From positions 370,001-434,000 of the forward strand of contig NC_088307.1 of the NCBI RefSeq assembly GCF_032854445.1: a stretch of 64,000 nt of DNA, in the 5' to 3' direction. The position numbers were made by a program, and so were the translations under genes. Position 1 is the stretch's first letter. The number at the start of each line of letters is the position of its first letter. The stretch comes from Liolophura sinensis. Lineage: Eukaryota; Mollusca; Polyplacophora; Chitonida; Chitonidae. This document shows positions 44,352-54,756 of this stretch, in pieces. The notes beneath the pieces are model-generated. The model saw nothing but the letters and a program-made list of their open reading frames with translations. It was not told the origin of the DNA and made no database searches.

Positions 44352-44839
44352 CTATAGACGAAATAAGAGACCAGTAATACGCCCGTTAATGCAATATATA
44401 TTACCCGCCTTCCAGAGCAAAACTGTATAAAACGGAGCAAAATTGCTAGAAAAACACAATAAAAGTATTTCACTTTCAGTATTTTACTGAAGACGACGGA
44501 GAGTTTCAACAGAATTTTATAGAGATTATGGAAGGAACACACATGAAATAGTATCAAATTGCTATGCGGTGTACGTAGAGTAGAGAAGAGTGTACTTCAG
44601 TACTGCATGATTGGGTTAGTACACTGTAAGCGCATCTGCCCATCCTACGCGGACGATGATCGGATGTGATGAGGATCCTACTCGGATCATGATGGGAAGT
44701 TCATGCCCGGATGTTGACGCCACCCTGGTTGCATATTACGTGGATCTTGACGGGTCGCTACATACATGCATAGTTTGTCATGTGCTACACTATTTAAGCA
44801 ACAGCAAATATAACAGACGATATCGAATGAGTGAGTAAC
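44352..44839. other. Intron of lectin copy A
   Basis: Aligns with 50115-50430 of copy B (for example ACTGAAGACGACGGA and CCTACGCGGAC). No coding sequence. Confidence 0.6.
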
Positions 44840-45134
44840 GTCGAGTGAGTTGGGTTTAACGTCGTACATAACGATGTTTCAGTCATTTGACCACGAAGTG
44901 CATGTAATGTGTCTCCATGTTGCAGGACGAATTTCCACCACTCTTTTATCTAGTGCTGCTTCACTCATAGGGCTTACCGAAGGCAGGTAAGCTGCCCCGC
45001 CCGAGCCATTATACTAATACGGGTCAACTAGTCGTTGCATTATCCTTCTAATGTTGAACACCAAGCCAGAAAGTTACAACTTCCTCTTATAAGGTCTTCG
45101 GTGTGACCCGACCCAGGATTGACTCTGGATCTAA
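44840..45134 (+). mobile_element. Probable interspersed repeat inserted into lectin exon 1 of copy A
   Basis: Sequence from GAGTGAGTTGGGTTTAACGT to GGATTGACTCTGGATCTAAC has no counterpart in copy B. It stops exactly where copy B still reads lectin exon 1 (TCTCGTTCTTT shared from 45136). It therefore looks like a mobile insertion with loss of about 50 bp of exon end and donor. The family is not established from this window because no second copy is present. Confidence 0.55.
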
Positions 45135-45411
45135 CTCTCGTTCTTTTGCACCTGTCCATACTGTCAAAAACATTTTCCTTATAACGAGAGCAGACACCTT
45201 TTCCTTATCGGCCGCCTTGAACAACTGGCCACCCCTGGCTCGGCAATCACTGGCCACAGCTGACCACGTGAGAGTATCCATATGCACGATATAGCAAAAG
45301 TTTCCATGAATCATATTCCTCGATCCGTCCAATCTGTTACACCAATCTTCTATTGCTCTGTAATCAAGGGCAGTGTCTGGAAAACAGTGTTAAAATGAGG
45401 TGCAGTATAAA

Positions 45412-45663
45412 TTATTTATTTATTTGTTTGATTGATGTTTTACGCCGTACTCAAGAATATTTCACTTATACGACGGCGGCCAGCATTGTGGTGGGAGGAA
45501 ACCGGGGAAACCCACGACCATCCGCAGGTAGCTGGTAGACCTTCTCAAGTACTGCCGGAGGAAGCCAGCATGAGCTGGATTTGAACTCACAGCGACCGCA
45601 TTGGTGAGAGGCTCCTGGGTCATTACGCTGCACTAGCGGGCTAACCAACAGCCACGGAGGCCC
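45412..45663 (-). mobile_element. SINE, near full length
   Basis: Tail TTTATTTATTTGTTTGATTG, body complement and the tRNA-like head ending CCACGGAGGCC. It sits at the junction between duplication copies A and B. Confidence 0.93.
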
Positions 45664-45891
45664 AATAAATGTGTAATGTATTCCCTTGCCGTGGTGAACT
45701 GCATCTAAACTATAATGCCATACGTCTGTCTGGAACATTCTGGAACCTTTCACGTCTAATTTTCCGTAAGGATATATATACGTCCTGATCCCCTTGACCC
45801 ACTTTCTGAAAATTAATTTGTTAGATTTAAAAGAAAGTCTGTTACCCGAGTGATGCTGGAATGTATTCTGTTATTACAGTAGATTACTCTA

Positions 45892-46062
45892 TTATTTATG
45901 TATTTATTTGATTGTTGTTTCACGCCGTACTCAACAATATTTCACTTATGGGACGTCGGCCAGTAGTATGGTGGGTGGAAACCGGGCAGAGCCCGGGGGA
46001 AGCCCACTACCATCCGCAGGCTGCTGAGGGACCTTTCCACGTACGGCCAGAGAGGAAGATTA
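45892..46062 (-). mobile_element. SINE, 5'-truncated, nested in duplicated segment
   Basis: Reverse complement from TTTATGTATTTATTTGATTG to GTACGGCCAGAGAGGAAGA. It interrupts the segment that is continuous at 35205-35225 in copy A. The flanks TCTATT and TCCTATT suggest a short target duplication. Confidence 0.88.
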
Positions 46063-46706
46063 TCCTATTAAGATAACACACATTTCCTATTACTTCAACA
46101 TAACCATAACGAACAGGATATTATGTTGAATGTGACAGAATATATTCGGGTAGGGACGAACCATCAGCATTTCACAAGTAACCAGCGAACTTTCCCAAGA
46201 GTGACCCCGAATCAACGGACCCAGCAGCTAAAATATTTGTTGTTTGTTAAGGTAAACTAATCGTCTCTAACGTTTCTACTGGGATTAATATACATGAAAT
46301 AAGACGACAGATACGTCTGATAAGAAACAACGTGACCAGAACAATGCTATATTTTGCATGCAAATGAGTACAAGTGCGTGTCAGAGGATTGCTCTCAACA
46401 CTTTAGCCATAAGTAATATATGCTAATATCCCGATAAATAGAAACAATTACTGGTTTGTTCTAAACGCTTTTGTCACACCTAGCACTTCAGTTACAAGTA
46501 ATATTTGACATTATCCTGGTAATTGGAACTAATTACTGGATTGTTCTCTACATTAGTTTTAATTATCACATAACAGTATTCTGGTAACTGAAATAAATTA
46601 CTGGACTGTTCCCAATACTTTAGTTACATGTACCATATAATAACATGCAGGTAATTGAAATTAATTAATTGTGCTGACAATTTATTGAACAGCCATTTTT
46701 TCAGTA
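46063..46706. other. Non-coding 3' flank of lectin gene B
   Basis: Same AT-rich internal repeats as in copy A (AATTAATTAATTGTGCTGAC and related). No gene. Confidence 0.6.
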
Positions 46707-46927
46707 TTAAATAAACACAGCCTCCCATGCGTCCCATGCCGTATTCGTCACGCCTTTATATTTGTTTTTGGCGGTCGCAAATCCTCGGCATTGGCCATTT
46801 TGGGTGTTGAAGTTGAAAATCCGGCAAGGCTCTACGCAGAGGCGGGAACACAATGTAGCTGCAAACGTTCTTTTCTCGAAAAGGTGGTCATCTTGGATCA
46901 GAAAATCCCGCTTCACAATTCTGGAAA
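46707..46927 (-). CDS. Lectin gene B exon 4: PAN/apple-like domain
   Basis: Acceptor TAATTGTTCAG, starts in phase 1, 73 codons including TAA. Four cysteines plus a C-terminal aromatic stretch (AWDAWEAVFI). I chose this acceptor over the one seven bases downstream because only it joins the phase of exon 3 without a stop. Confidence 0.78.
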
Positions 46928-49900
46928 CTGAACAATTACACTGTGTTTTTTAACAACAACTCTTACAATTGTCTGCCATTACCTGTGTTCAGCAATTTGT
47001 CGAGATGGAAAACCAGCAAAATGTGAAACCCAACAATAAACACAGCTGCCGTCCTCATGGTAACTTAATTTTCTCAGATTTTATGGAACTTAGTCATACA
47101 TTTAAAGTGATTTACTGCGATGAAATTGATCTGAGGCGTTTATATTATTTGTACACTAGACAATGATATAACCAGTTGAAGACTTAAATTGTATTTCTTA
47201 CTTCTCGTCTTTAAGGTTTTATGTGGTGGGCGCTGAGATACCTCAGGCTCTGGCAAAACAAGAAAACATAGAAAACACGTAAAAATTGAATAAAGCTATT
47301 TTCACCTAAATGTTTAACTTATGCGTGATCTTCCCCTTTCAAATTTTTGTGAAAAATCAAATTTGAATGAAATTTGAGGTAGCAGTGAAAGCCCTGTTTC
47401 GTAATAGCTGTATTTTTTCCGAACCAAAACCACATAAGATTCGCATTGCATCGTGTAGCAAATTGGCGAGGTAAATTGGCGAAGATTTCACGACAACCTT
47501 AAGAAATTCACGAGCAAGTTGCGAAACGTTCGGGAAGATTGGTAAATAATTCGTGAAAAAGGGCTACAAGAAAATCGGGAATATTCTTAACTCGATCTGA
47601 AGTATTTCGTAAGTCTGTCGTAAATTTGTATTCTTTAGCAAGTATCTATTCTGTCTTAATCGTTTAATTTTAGGAACCGTTAGGTTACAGTGATGCTTAC
47701 AGTGATGATTACGTTACCTTTACGACTGCAACCGTCACATTTCCGATTACTTACGAAGCTTTTACGGATACTTATGAAACATTACGAAGTTATGGCCAGT
47801 TTCTAAATTTTTAATTTGTAACGCTTTCGTCAAAACTTCGTCAGTATTTTTAAAATGTTCGTAAATATTCGCTAAGCTGTCGGTTGCAATCGTAAAGGTA
47901 ACGTAATCATTCCTTACGTTATGTCGTAACGGTTCTCAAAATCAGGTGATTAAGGCAGAATAGATACCTGAGAATGGATACAAAGTTAGGATGGACTTAC
48001 GAGGTACCTGCGATAGAGTTAAGACAGGTCTCGATTTTTTGTCTTTTTCGCAAACCTATTACGAAAGATTTATAAATCATTCCGAAGCTTTCGCAACTTG
48101 TTTGTTTCTGTGGTGAAATTCACGACGAAATTTACCTCTTTCTGTACGATTCAATAGAAATATTATGTTCTAACTGTTCGGTACGACATTCGGCTAGGAA
48201 GAAAAAGGGTTCAGGGGTATTTATCGTATCAGAGAGATGGTTTACCACAGAGAATGGCAATAACAAGCACACTACTCTTGTGTAGTGTAGATCATTGGCA
48301 AATGGACAGACGTAACTGGTGAAATACGGTCTCTTGTCAGTTAATCTAAGACTTTTATTTTAAGGGTTTATGTAAATCCCTAAATAGTAGCAAATTACAC
48401 GCTCTCTAGCGCCATGATTTAAGCAGAATCAAATAAAAATATTCAGACAATTTAACTCCAATACATACGAGAGGTCAGTGGTGTACAATTACCCAAAAAG
48501 CCGTACTGCCGTCACATTTAATATACAAACACATAAGATACTCACTTGGGGGCTAACTTCTGAAATATTTTACCTGAAATTCGCGTTGTGGTTATCATGG
48601 TACTAGTTGGAAGATCTACCCAGATAGATTCTCTTTTGATCGCTTTGTCGATATCTTGAGCCACATCAAAACAGCATATGAATGAAGAGATACAGAAAAA
48701 GCCATTGTTAAACTGTAAACTTAAGTCCTTTCCCTTGTATCTGACAGATGTACATAGAGTGACAACCGTCATCCTAGAGATAAATATAGAGTAATAATTT
48801 AGTGGACCGCATGGCATCACAGGTTAAGAAAGGAAGTGCACAGGATGTGTGCAAAAAACATTTTGTAGTAAAAAAGAATTGCACGTGTGTGAAATAGTAT
48901 ATTCCAGTATGAATGAATATTAAAGATTTCTGCCGCTGAGTTTGTGGGAAATATGACTAGGAGGAGCGAAACTGACACACAAACCACCCAAGACTTGTTT
49001 TTAGGCATTTAATTAGGATTGAGAATGAACAGGTTCGTGAAGTTCCCAGAAACCAAAACAATGCTGTAACTTCAACACAGCGCTTTGAACACACGTAGCA
49101 AAATCCAGATAAAAATCATTTATTAATGGGGTGTGTTATGAATTTAAAATGAGACGTTCTTGACATTGAACATGCTTATATTATACAGTATGACAATGTA
49201 TGTTTAAGGTCACAACTGTTGAATACCCATGGTGCCAATGCATTGTTACAGTCTACACTTATTTGCACTTGAACGGAGAGCACAGTTTAATATAGCAGTA
49301 GCACAACATTCCTGTCGTCCTACCGGTCTTACAGTTGTGTTTCAGAGTGATATTTGTTCCATTATTTGATGGACAGCCATCCTTATTCCCATGTTTATCA
49401 GATGCAATTCCGCACCCTGTGAATAATTTGGCTTTACTTAGGAAACTTTGGAAATATTATCAGATTGTGCGATCCCATTTTTCTTTATCTGATTATTGTT
49501 TACGCCTTGCTGAAGAATTTTTCACTTATACGACGGCGGCCAGCATTATTGTGGGTAAAAAACCGGACAGAGCCCGTGGGAAACCCACGAACATCCGCAG
49601 GCTACTGTGAGACCTTTCCACGTACGGCAGTAGAGGTAGCCAGCATGAGGGACGAGCTCACAACGGCCGCTTTAGTGAGGGGCTCCTTGGCCTTTGCGAA
49701 CATGCTGGCATGCTAACTACCTCGACCATGGAGCAACACCCCACCCCCACCCCTGACTCCACATTAATTATTTTGTGTGTTTACCTTATATTATGATTTG
49801 GTATTTTGGTATCGTATTAACGTTTTTAATTTAATCCTATTAAATCTGAATCAGTGACAATCAGTACTTTGTACAAGGGTCTTAAATCAAGGTAAGGAAA

Positions 49901-52900
49901 AAGAAGTAGGAAAAATAATGTTTCTTACCATGCTCACAGACATAAGGAAACTTTTCATGACATTGGAATTCTTGCCACCAGTAGTTAATAACACTTGATG
50001 TTCTACGATACCCAACGCATGCAGTGAGGCACATCGTCCATGTTTGAAACCAGCTTTTAAGTGTTGTTGCAATGTTTATACTAGTCGACCAGAGATCACC
50101 AACAACAGGTGTGCCTATGGACGAAATAAGAGACAATTGCCCACTAATGCAATATATGTTATTCACCTTACAGATCAAAGCTGTATAAAACCGAGTAAGA
50201 ATGTAACAAAACGCAGCATAAATGTTTCACGTTCAGTGTGTTACTGAAGACGACGGATAGTTTTAACAGAACTTTTACACCATCAAACTGGTATGGTATC
50301 AAATTGCTATGCAATATACGTGGAGCAGAGTGGAGAGAAGCTCATATTTCAGCACCTCCCGATCCGGATGGTATACTCTAAGCGTATCATCCGCCCACCC
50401 TACGCGGACCATGATCGGAAGCAGCAACAGATGTGTCTCGACATTACAGTGGTAAACTATGGATTACAATAAAGACTTTCATCATCGGGGGTAAAAGCAG
50501 AGCAGGACAGCGGGATAATTGATTAATGGTAGCATGTACCATATGTGGACTATGGTCCATTCTTGTGTGTACACGCAGCTAAAAGTATGGCTTCTAGTAT
50601 TACTCAGACAACAGGCTTTGTGCCAAAATTAAGATTATTTTTATGAGTGCTGTTACGACCCAAACTGTCTGTATTATAAAGAGATGGCTTGTTCGAAATA
50701 CATGACAGTTTAGCAACACAAAAAAGTAACCAAAACCAGCAGCTTTTATTTTTCAACAGTTTATTAGGTTTAACAAGAACAGATGACAAGATTTATACAA
50801 CTACTAAAGTACTTGCATGTACAACGGTGTCAAGTCCAAATGGACGCATATACTCCACAATGCTGAAATCCACAAAGGCACAAATGCACAGAGGCAATAT
50901 TCACAAGAGGGAAAATCCACAGTATATCTGAGTCAATGACGAAATATACACAAAATTCCACAGACAGGGTCCGTGTACTAATAAGCACTGTGTACACAAA
51001 AGCACAAATTAAACATACAAGTTCAGACTGAAACAAGTGCTCGGTGGAGATAGGAAATAACAAAGCCAGAGGCTATAAAGGCACCAAAATTCAGCACAAA
51101 AGGCCTACTAAAGTAACACACAGCGAAAGCATCCAAAACTCTCAATAATTCTCCTTTCTAATTCTCTGATCTACTTCCATAGGTCTTATATAGACTGGTG
51201 GAGATTTCTAGAATAAGAAAGTTCTTGAACACTTGTAAACAAACAGGCCCCGAATTGAGCGTATTCTGGAACATTCTAAGGCAGAGACAGGCAGCAGGCC
51301 CTGAACTCAGCATATGTAAACAGTGGCAAGCTAAATTTAAAAGCTGACGGCAGTTGTTCACATAACAGTGCACATTGACATCAAAAATTAATTAGCCAGG
51401 AAACAGTAGATAATCAAGTGACAGAAACAAACAGGTAGATAATTACATGTAGTCATTAAATACTAATCATCAAACGTCTTACCATCTGTCCAGTAAAATT
51501 CTCCATCTCGTTCTTTAGCAGAAGTCCATGCTGTCAAAAACATTTTCGTTTTAAAGAGAGCAGACATCTTTGCTCTATTGGCCGCCTTGAACAACTGGCC
51601 ACCCCTGGCTCGGCAATCACTGGCCGCAGCTGACCACGTGAGAGTATCCATGTGCACGATATAGCAAAAGTTTCCATGAATCATATTCCTCGATCCGTCC
51701 AATCTGTTACACCAATCTTCTATCGCGCTGTGGTCAAGGCCTGTGTCTAAAAAACGGTGTTAGAATAAGGTACAGTATAAAGTTGGTATATTTGTTAGTA
51801 TATTCATTACTTTAAAAGCGAACTGATAGATACAGGTATGTGATATTTCGAATTGCGTGTTATAAGATTCTGTGCCCCAAAGTACACATTTGTATACCAG
51901 CTGTCAAACCAGAAGTATTTCATTACACAGACTGGTACATACAATCACGGTAACAAATCGTCTATATAAACACGAATACAGCGTCATAAATCCTGATAGA
52001 AAATGTCGAGACATCCCGATGGGTTGAAGCTCAAGCAAAGAATTCAGCAATATTTTCAGAACTACAGCACAGAGAGTAAAACAGACGTGTCTACGATACT
52101 GAGGTAGCTGGCAAATGGTCGCACGAAACCGGTGAAAGACCGCTTCTAATCAATTTACCTCAACTTTATTGTAAAAGTTCAAGCAAATTGTTAAATAGTA
52201 GTAAATTACACGCATTGAGATACATGCACTTATCTCTATTTATGTATTTCTGGTGATACATGTAACAAGTATTTTGACTAGGTTTTCTGTTATATGACTC
52301 TGACATTGAATCAGTAATAATTGTGAGAAAGCACGCGTTCAGGATCCTGGAACGGCCTTGTCGTCTGTGATGTAAATGTAAAAATGTAAAGCATATTAAA
52401 GGCGTGAATACGTCGATACAGTCAAGCCTCACTAGCGTTTATGTGTTCAGTGTTTGTTAAGTAGCTAGTAACCATGGTAAAAAAAAAACATTTTCTCGAC
52501 TTTTATGGCTGGCTGGCCAAACTTTTTTTTAACTCAAGAACAGATGCACATTATTCCAATGTTGTCAGGTTCATGTATGTATCAAACTTGTTAGGTGGCA
52601 AATACCTGAAACCAGCGCGACAGATTCTAACTGATGAAAACTGAATTCCTTGGCCAAAGTGGTCAGCGTACCAGCGCACCGCAATGACCCAGGAGCCTCT
52701 CACCCGTGTGGTCCTGTGAGTTTAGGTCCAGGTCAAGTTGCACAACTTGCTTTTTTAACGTAAAACGTCGACGCTCTATGATGTTTAATTATCCCCTTCT
52801 GATAATGACAACATGGAAAAATTATTACCTAAATTGTAAATTGGCATTTTTACGTAATTATTTTACACATGAGAATTTTATCTCATTTTTTGGCATATCT

Positions 52901-53407
52901 TTCTTTACTTTCCTTAAAACAATACTATGTATTGTTACAAGTCTTTGCCTTTGAAATGAAATGTGGCCTGGTCGTGCTGCACTTTTAGCAAAGCACAAAA
53001 GACAAGTGTTAGACTTAAAATGAGGTGCTGTCGTGTTGAGGCATTTTGACCAACACACCGTCTGGTCAAGGGTAAGCGCGGAATTCCCTGAGTTTGGTCG
53101 CAACAAAACTTGTAAAAGTGCACTCGTCATGGTGGAAATCAGGTTCATATGCTCAACTCTGCTACTTTTGTAGAACACAAATGCCAACCATTTTCATCAC
53201 AGTTTCACTTTACCTATGAATCTAACAATTCACTCCTGAGAGATAGAGACAACGCAATATTTTTAAGTCAGGTAACAAAACGTATTCATACAGCTTTCAC
53301 GCAGGATATGTTTTGAACGCTAGAAATCTGGATATCTTACCGTCTTCGCTGTAGACCGCATGTACCACCGACAAAATCATGAAAACATACATATATTTCA
53401 GACTCAT
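46707..53407 (-). CDS. Secreted C-type lectin with C-terminal PAN/apple-like domain, four exons
   Basis: Probable secreted carbohydrate-binding protein, perhaps for pathogen recognition (family-based inference). Exons on the minus strand: 53407-53341 (signal peptide MSLKYMYVFMILSVVHAVYS), 51746-51483, 50114-49929 and 46927-46707. The lengths 67+264+186+221 total 738 bp, 245 residues plus stop. All introns are phase 1 with AG/GT borders. The lectin fold shows EDWCNRLDG, NFCYIVHMDTLTW, SDCRARGGQL, the WTDG motif and a closing FQCHEKFPYVCEH. No EPN or QPD sugar-specificity triplet is evident, so calcium-dependent sugar binding is doubtful. The last exon has the PAN-like spacing LCSRLCVEPCRIFNFNTQNG then QCRG. 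No inactivating change is visible, unlike copy A. Additional exons in the 3-kb third intron are not excluded. Confidence 0.82.
46928..49477. other. Intron 3 of lectin gene B
   Basis: No convincing exon. It includes a dispersed repeat copy at 48270-48430. A 92-codon reverse frame at 48542-48820 has no recognisable domain. Confidence 0.55.
48270..48430 (+). repeat. Dispersed repeat family R1, copy 1
   Basis: Shares a GGTGAAATACGGTCTCTTGT core followed by TTTTATTTTAAG and a TTATGTAAAT stretch with the copies at 52050, 53630 and 61240. Family type unknown. Confidence 0.7.
49478..49735 (-). mobile_element. SINE in lectin copy B
   Basis: Reverse complement from TTTATCTGATTATTGTTTAC to GCTAACTACCTCGACCATGG. 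Orthologous in position to the SINE at 43760-43995 of copy A. Confidence 0.9.
49929..50114 (-). CDS. Lectin gene B exon 3: C-terminal half of lectin domain
   Basis: Acceptor TTTCGTCCATAG, donor CATG|GTAAGA, 186 bp, phase 1 to 1. Contains GDLWSTSINIATTLKSWFQT, TMCLTACVG and the closing CHEKFPYVCEH. Confidence 0.85.
50651..51328 (-). mobile_element. LTR-like element, copy 2 (inverted relative to copy 1)
   Basis: Reverse-complement counterpart of 41443-42152. Begins TGTTACGACCCAAACTG and ends CAGTGGCA on the plus strand. TATA box complement (TCTTATATAGAC) and poly-A signal complement are conserved. Lies in intron 2 of lectin gene B, and it is absent from that intron in copy A. Confidence 0.55.
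51483..51746 (-). CDS. Lectin gene B exon 2: N-terminal half of lectin domain
   Basis: Acceptor CCGTTTTTTAG, donor GATG|GTAAGA, 264 bp, phase 1 to 1. Encodes IEDWCNRLDGSRNM through to GEFYWTDG. Confidence 0.87.
52050..52215 (+). repeat. Dispersed repeat family R1, copy 2
   Basis: Contains ACAGCACAGAGAGTAAAA, a GGTAGCTGGCAAATGG core, CGGTGAAAGACCGCTTCT and AATAGTAGTAAATTACACGC. Confidence 0.7.
52665..52735 (+). mobile_element. SINE head fragment
   Basis: Only the tRNA-derived part is recognisable (CGCAATGACCCAGGAGCCTC, then a decayed B box). It breaks off after about 70 bp. Confidence 0.8.
53341..53407 (-). CDS. Lectin gene B exon 1: signal peptide
   Basis: ATG at 53407-53405. 22 codons with a hydrophobic core (YVFMILSVVHAV), then donor GACG|GTAAGA in phase 1, the exact phase needed by exon 2. 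No open frame continues beyond. Promoter not identified. Confidence 0.78.
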
Positions 53408-53866
53408 TTTTTGAGAGTTTACTTCCGCAATATTAGGTGTTCTCGGCCAAACCCTTCAAAGTGGTATGACGGTGGTTACTCGTTGCGAAGTATAAGTGCT
53501 ATCAATAATGGATGACTAAACCCAAGAGGTAAAATAACTTAAGTGCGTATCCCGTGTATTGTGTTCAACGGCAATGTTCTCCTGCCAGGAATATACATTA
53601 TGGTTTAAATTATAACTACTACGGCATGGGTAGTAAACTAGAACAGGGGCCGCAGTGTGCTAGCTGACAAATGATCACACCTAACCGGAGAAATAAGGCC
53701 TCTTGCCAGTTTACCTCTGTTAAAGTTTCATGTTATTAAGTGTTCATGTAGATATTTGAACAGAGACATATCTAACAGCATGGCTTGAGCAAAAGTAAGT
53801 CATAACATTCCCTCCCAGCAAAATTCTGGCGTATGCAGAAGTACAGTATAAACGTTATATATACTG
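53408..53866. other. Upstream region of lectin gene B
   Basis: Presumed promoter region. Includes dispersed repeat copy 3. No TATA element could be assigned with confidence. Confidence 0.45.
53630..53780 (+). repeat. Dispersed repeat family R1, copy 3
   Basis: Contains GCTAGCTGACAAATGATCAC, AATAAGGCCTCTTGCCAGTT and AAGTGTTCATGTAGAT, matching copies 1, 2 and 4. Confidence 0.72.
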
Positions 53867-53978
53867 ACAAACGCCTTCTCAACTTTCTACATTCTGTTAT
53901 ATTCCGCGCGAAGGCGTTTTATTAATTTTTTTCCTCTTTAGGAATACAACAGAATATAGAAAGTTGAGAAGGTGTTTG
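53867..53978. repeat. Imperfect inverted repeat (about 38-bp arms)
   Basis: The left arm CCTTCTCAACTTTCTACATT plus CTGTTATATTCC (53874-53905) is matched by the reverse complement of 53941-53972, with two mismatches over 32 bases. The match extends a few bases outward with further mismatches. The 35-base loop is T-rich. Could fold as a hairpin or be a miniature foldback element. It lies directly beside a TA tract. Confidence 0.88.
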
Positions 53979-53991
53979 ATTAATTTTCTGT

Positions 53992-53992
<1 letters not shown>

Positions 53993-54060
<68 letters not shown>
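53993..54060. repeat. (TA)n microsatellite
   Basis: About 33 TA dinucleotides uninterrupted. Confidence 0.97.
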
Positions 54061-54062
<2 letters not shown>

Positions 54063-54756
54063 TGGCATGAAAATGTTAAGTTAACATTGGTGGAACGAAG
54101 TCGTGGATCTAGGTGCTGTTAGAGACAATGTAGAATGTAAATGGATATCGTCAAGCTGTAGATGAAGACACCCAGTGAAGTGTTATAATTGTTGTTAGAT
54201 GGAAATTTAAAAAGCTGCTTCTGTTAAATACACCCATTCCAACGTAACTACTGTTTTAGTCAAATCACAAGACAAAACACTGTTTCCTGTTCAGTGTATG
54301 CAAAGTGTTGTTACCGATACAATCACGGCTCAATTATTTATAACTTATGTAATATCTAAAACTGTCTTCCCACGTGTAGATTGTTTGAGAATAGTGATAA
54401 ACTTACAAAGAAGCATCCAAAGGCTTCTACTGTGAGAAAGTTGGCTTCTATTGTGAGACATTTGACACGTTTTTTGCGAGTCATTGTACAACATAAAGTA
54501 ATCATGCATGTACAGCATGTGTTAAATAAAATTACTCACCAGATTTCTCAAGATTTCTTGATATTTGCATACACACACACGATATTGTATGGATAAATAT
54601 GTGTGTTTTACCTCATTAAGATGTAGTTCTTAAATAAATGTTTGATAGAGAGAATAGGAACATTTTAAACATTTCATCACAGACGAAAACAAGCATCCTC
54701 GGATTTAGTATGTGAATATCTTCTGCTACAAAACTAATCATCGACAACCACTGGAA

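Larger units (their letters stand above)
37896..45376 (-). pseudogene. C-type lectin/PAN gene, copy A, inactivated
   Basis: Paralogue of the intact gene at 46707-53407. The PAN exon (37896-38116) is 221 bp, exactly as in copy B, but has two in-frame stops (TGC to TGA and CGA to TGA relative to copy B). Lectin exon 2 (44161-44351) keeps both splice sites yet has a TGA and a length change (191 versus 186 bp) that shifts the frame. Lectin exon 1 (about 45135-45376) keeps its acceptor and reads into MIHGNFCYIVHMDTLTWS, but after AKERE its end, including the WTDG motif and donor, is replaced by foreign sequence. No signal-peptide exon is visible upstream. Order and orientation match copy B. Confidence 0.88.
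35110..45410 (-). repeat. Tandem duplication copy A of a lectin locus
   Basis: Aligns in order with 45815-51770: the AACAG-rich segment, AACTTTCCCACGAGTGA (37391), TTGCTCTCAACACTTTA (37467), a PAN exon, TTATTTGCACTTGGACGGAG, GGAAACTTTGGATAC (42157), SINE, both lectin exons, and GTGCAGTATAAA (45400). Copy A is longer because of insertions at 35504-37034, about 39889-42152 and 42207-43757. Confidence 0.85.
45815..51770 (-). repeat. Tandem duplication copy B of the lectin locus
   Basis: Counterpart of 35110-45410. Starts with AGAAAGTCTGTTA and GAGTGATGCTGGAATGT and ends at GGTACAGTATAAA after lectin exon 1. It lacks the Tc1 insertions of copy A but has its own LTR-like insertion at 50651-51328 and SINE at 45892-46062. 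Confidence 0.85.
51771..53340. other. Intron 1 of lectin gene B
   Basis: Contains dispersed repeat copy 2 (52050-52215), a SINE head fragment (52665-52735) and otherwise AT-rich unassigned sequence. No gene on either strand that I can support. Confidence 0.6.

Noticed and set aside
48542-48820. 92-codon reverse frame in lectin intron 3 as an extra exon
   Set aside because: Its aligned counterpart in copy A is not open, and no acceptor/donor pair with phase 1-1 was found.
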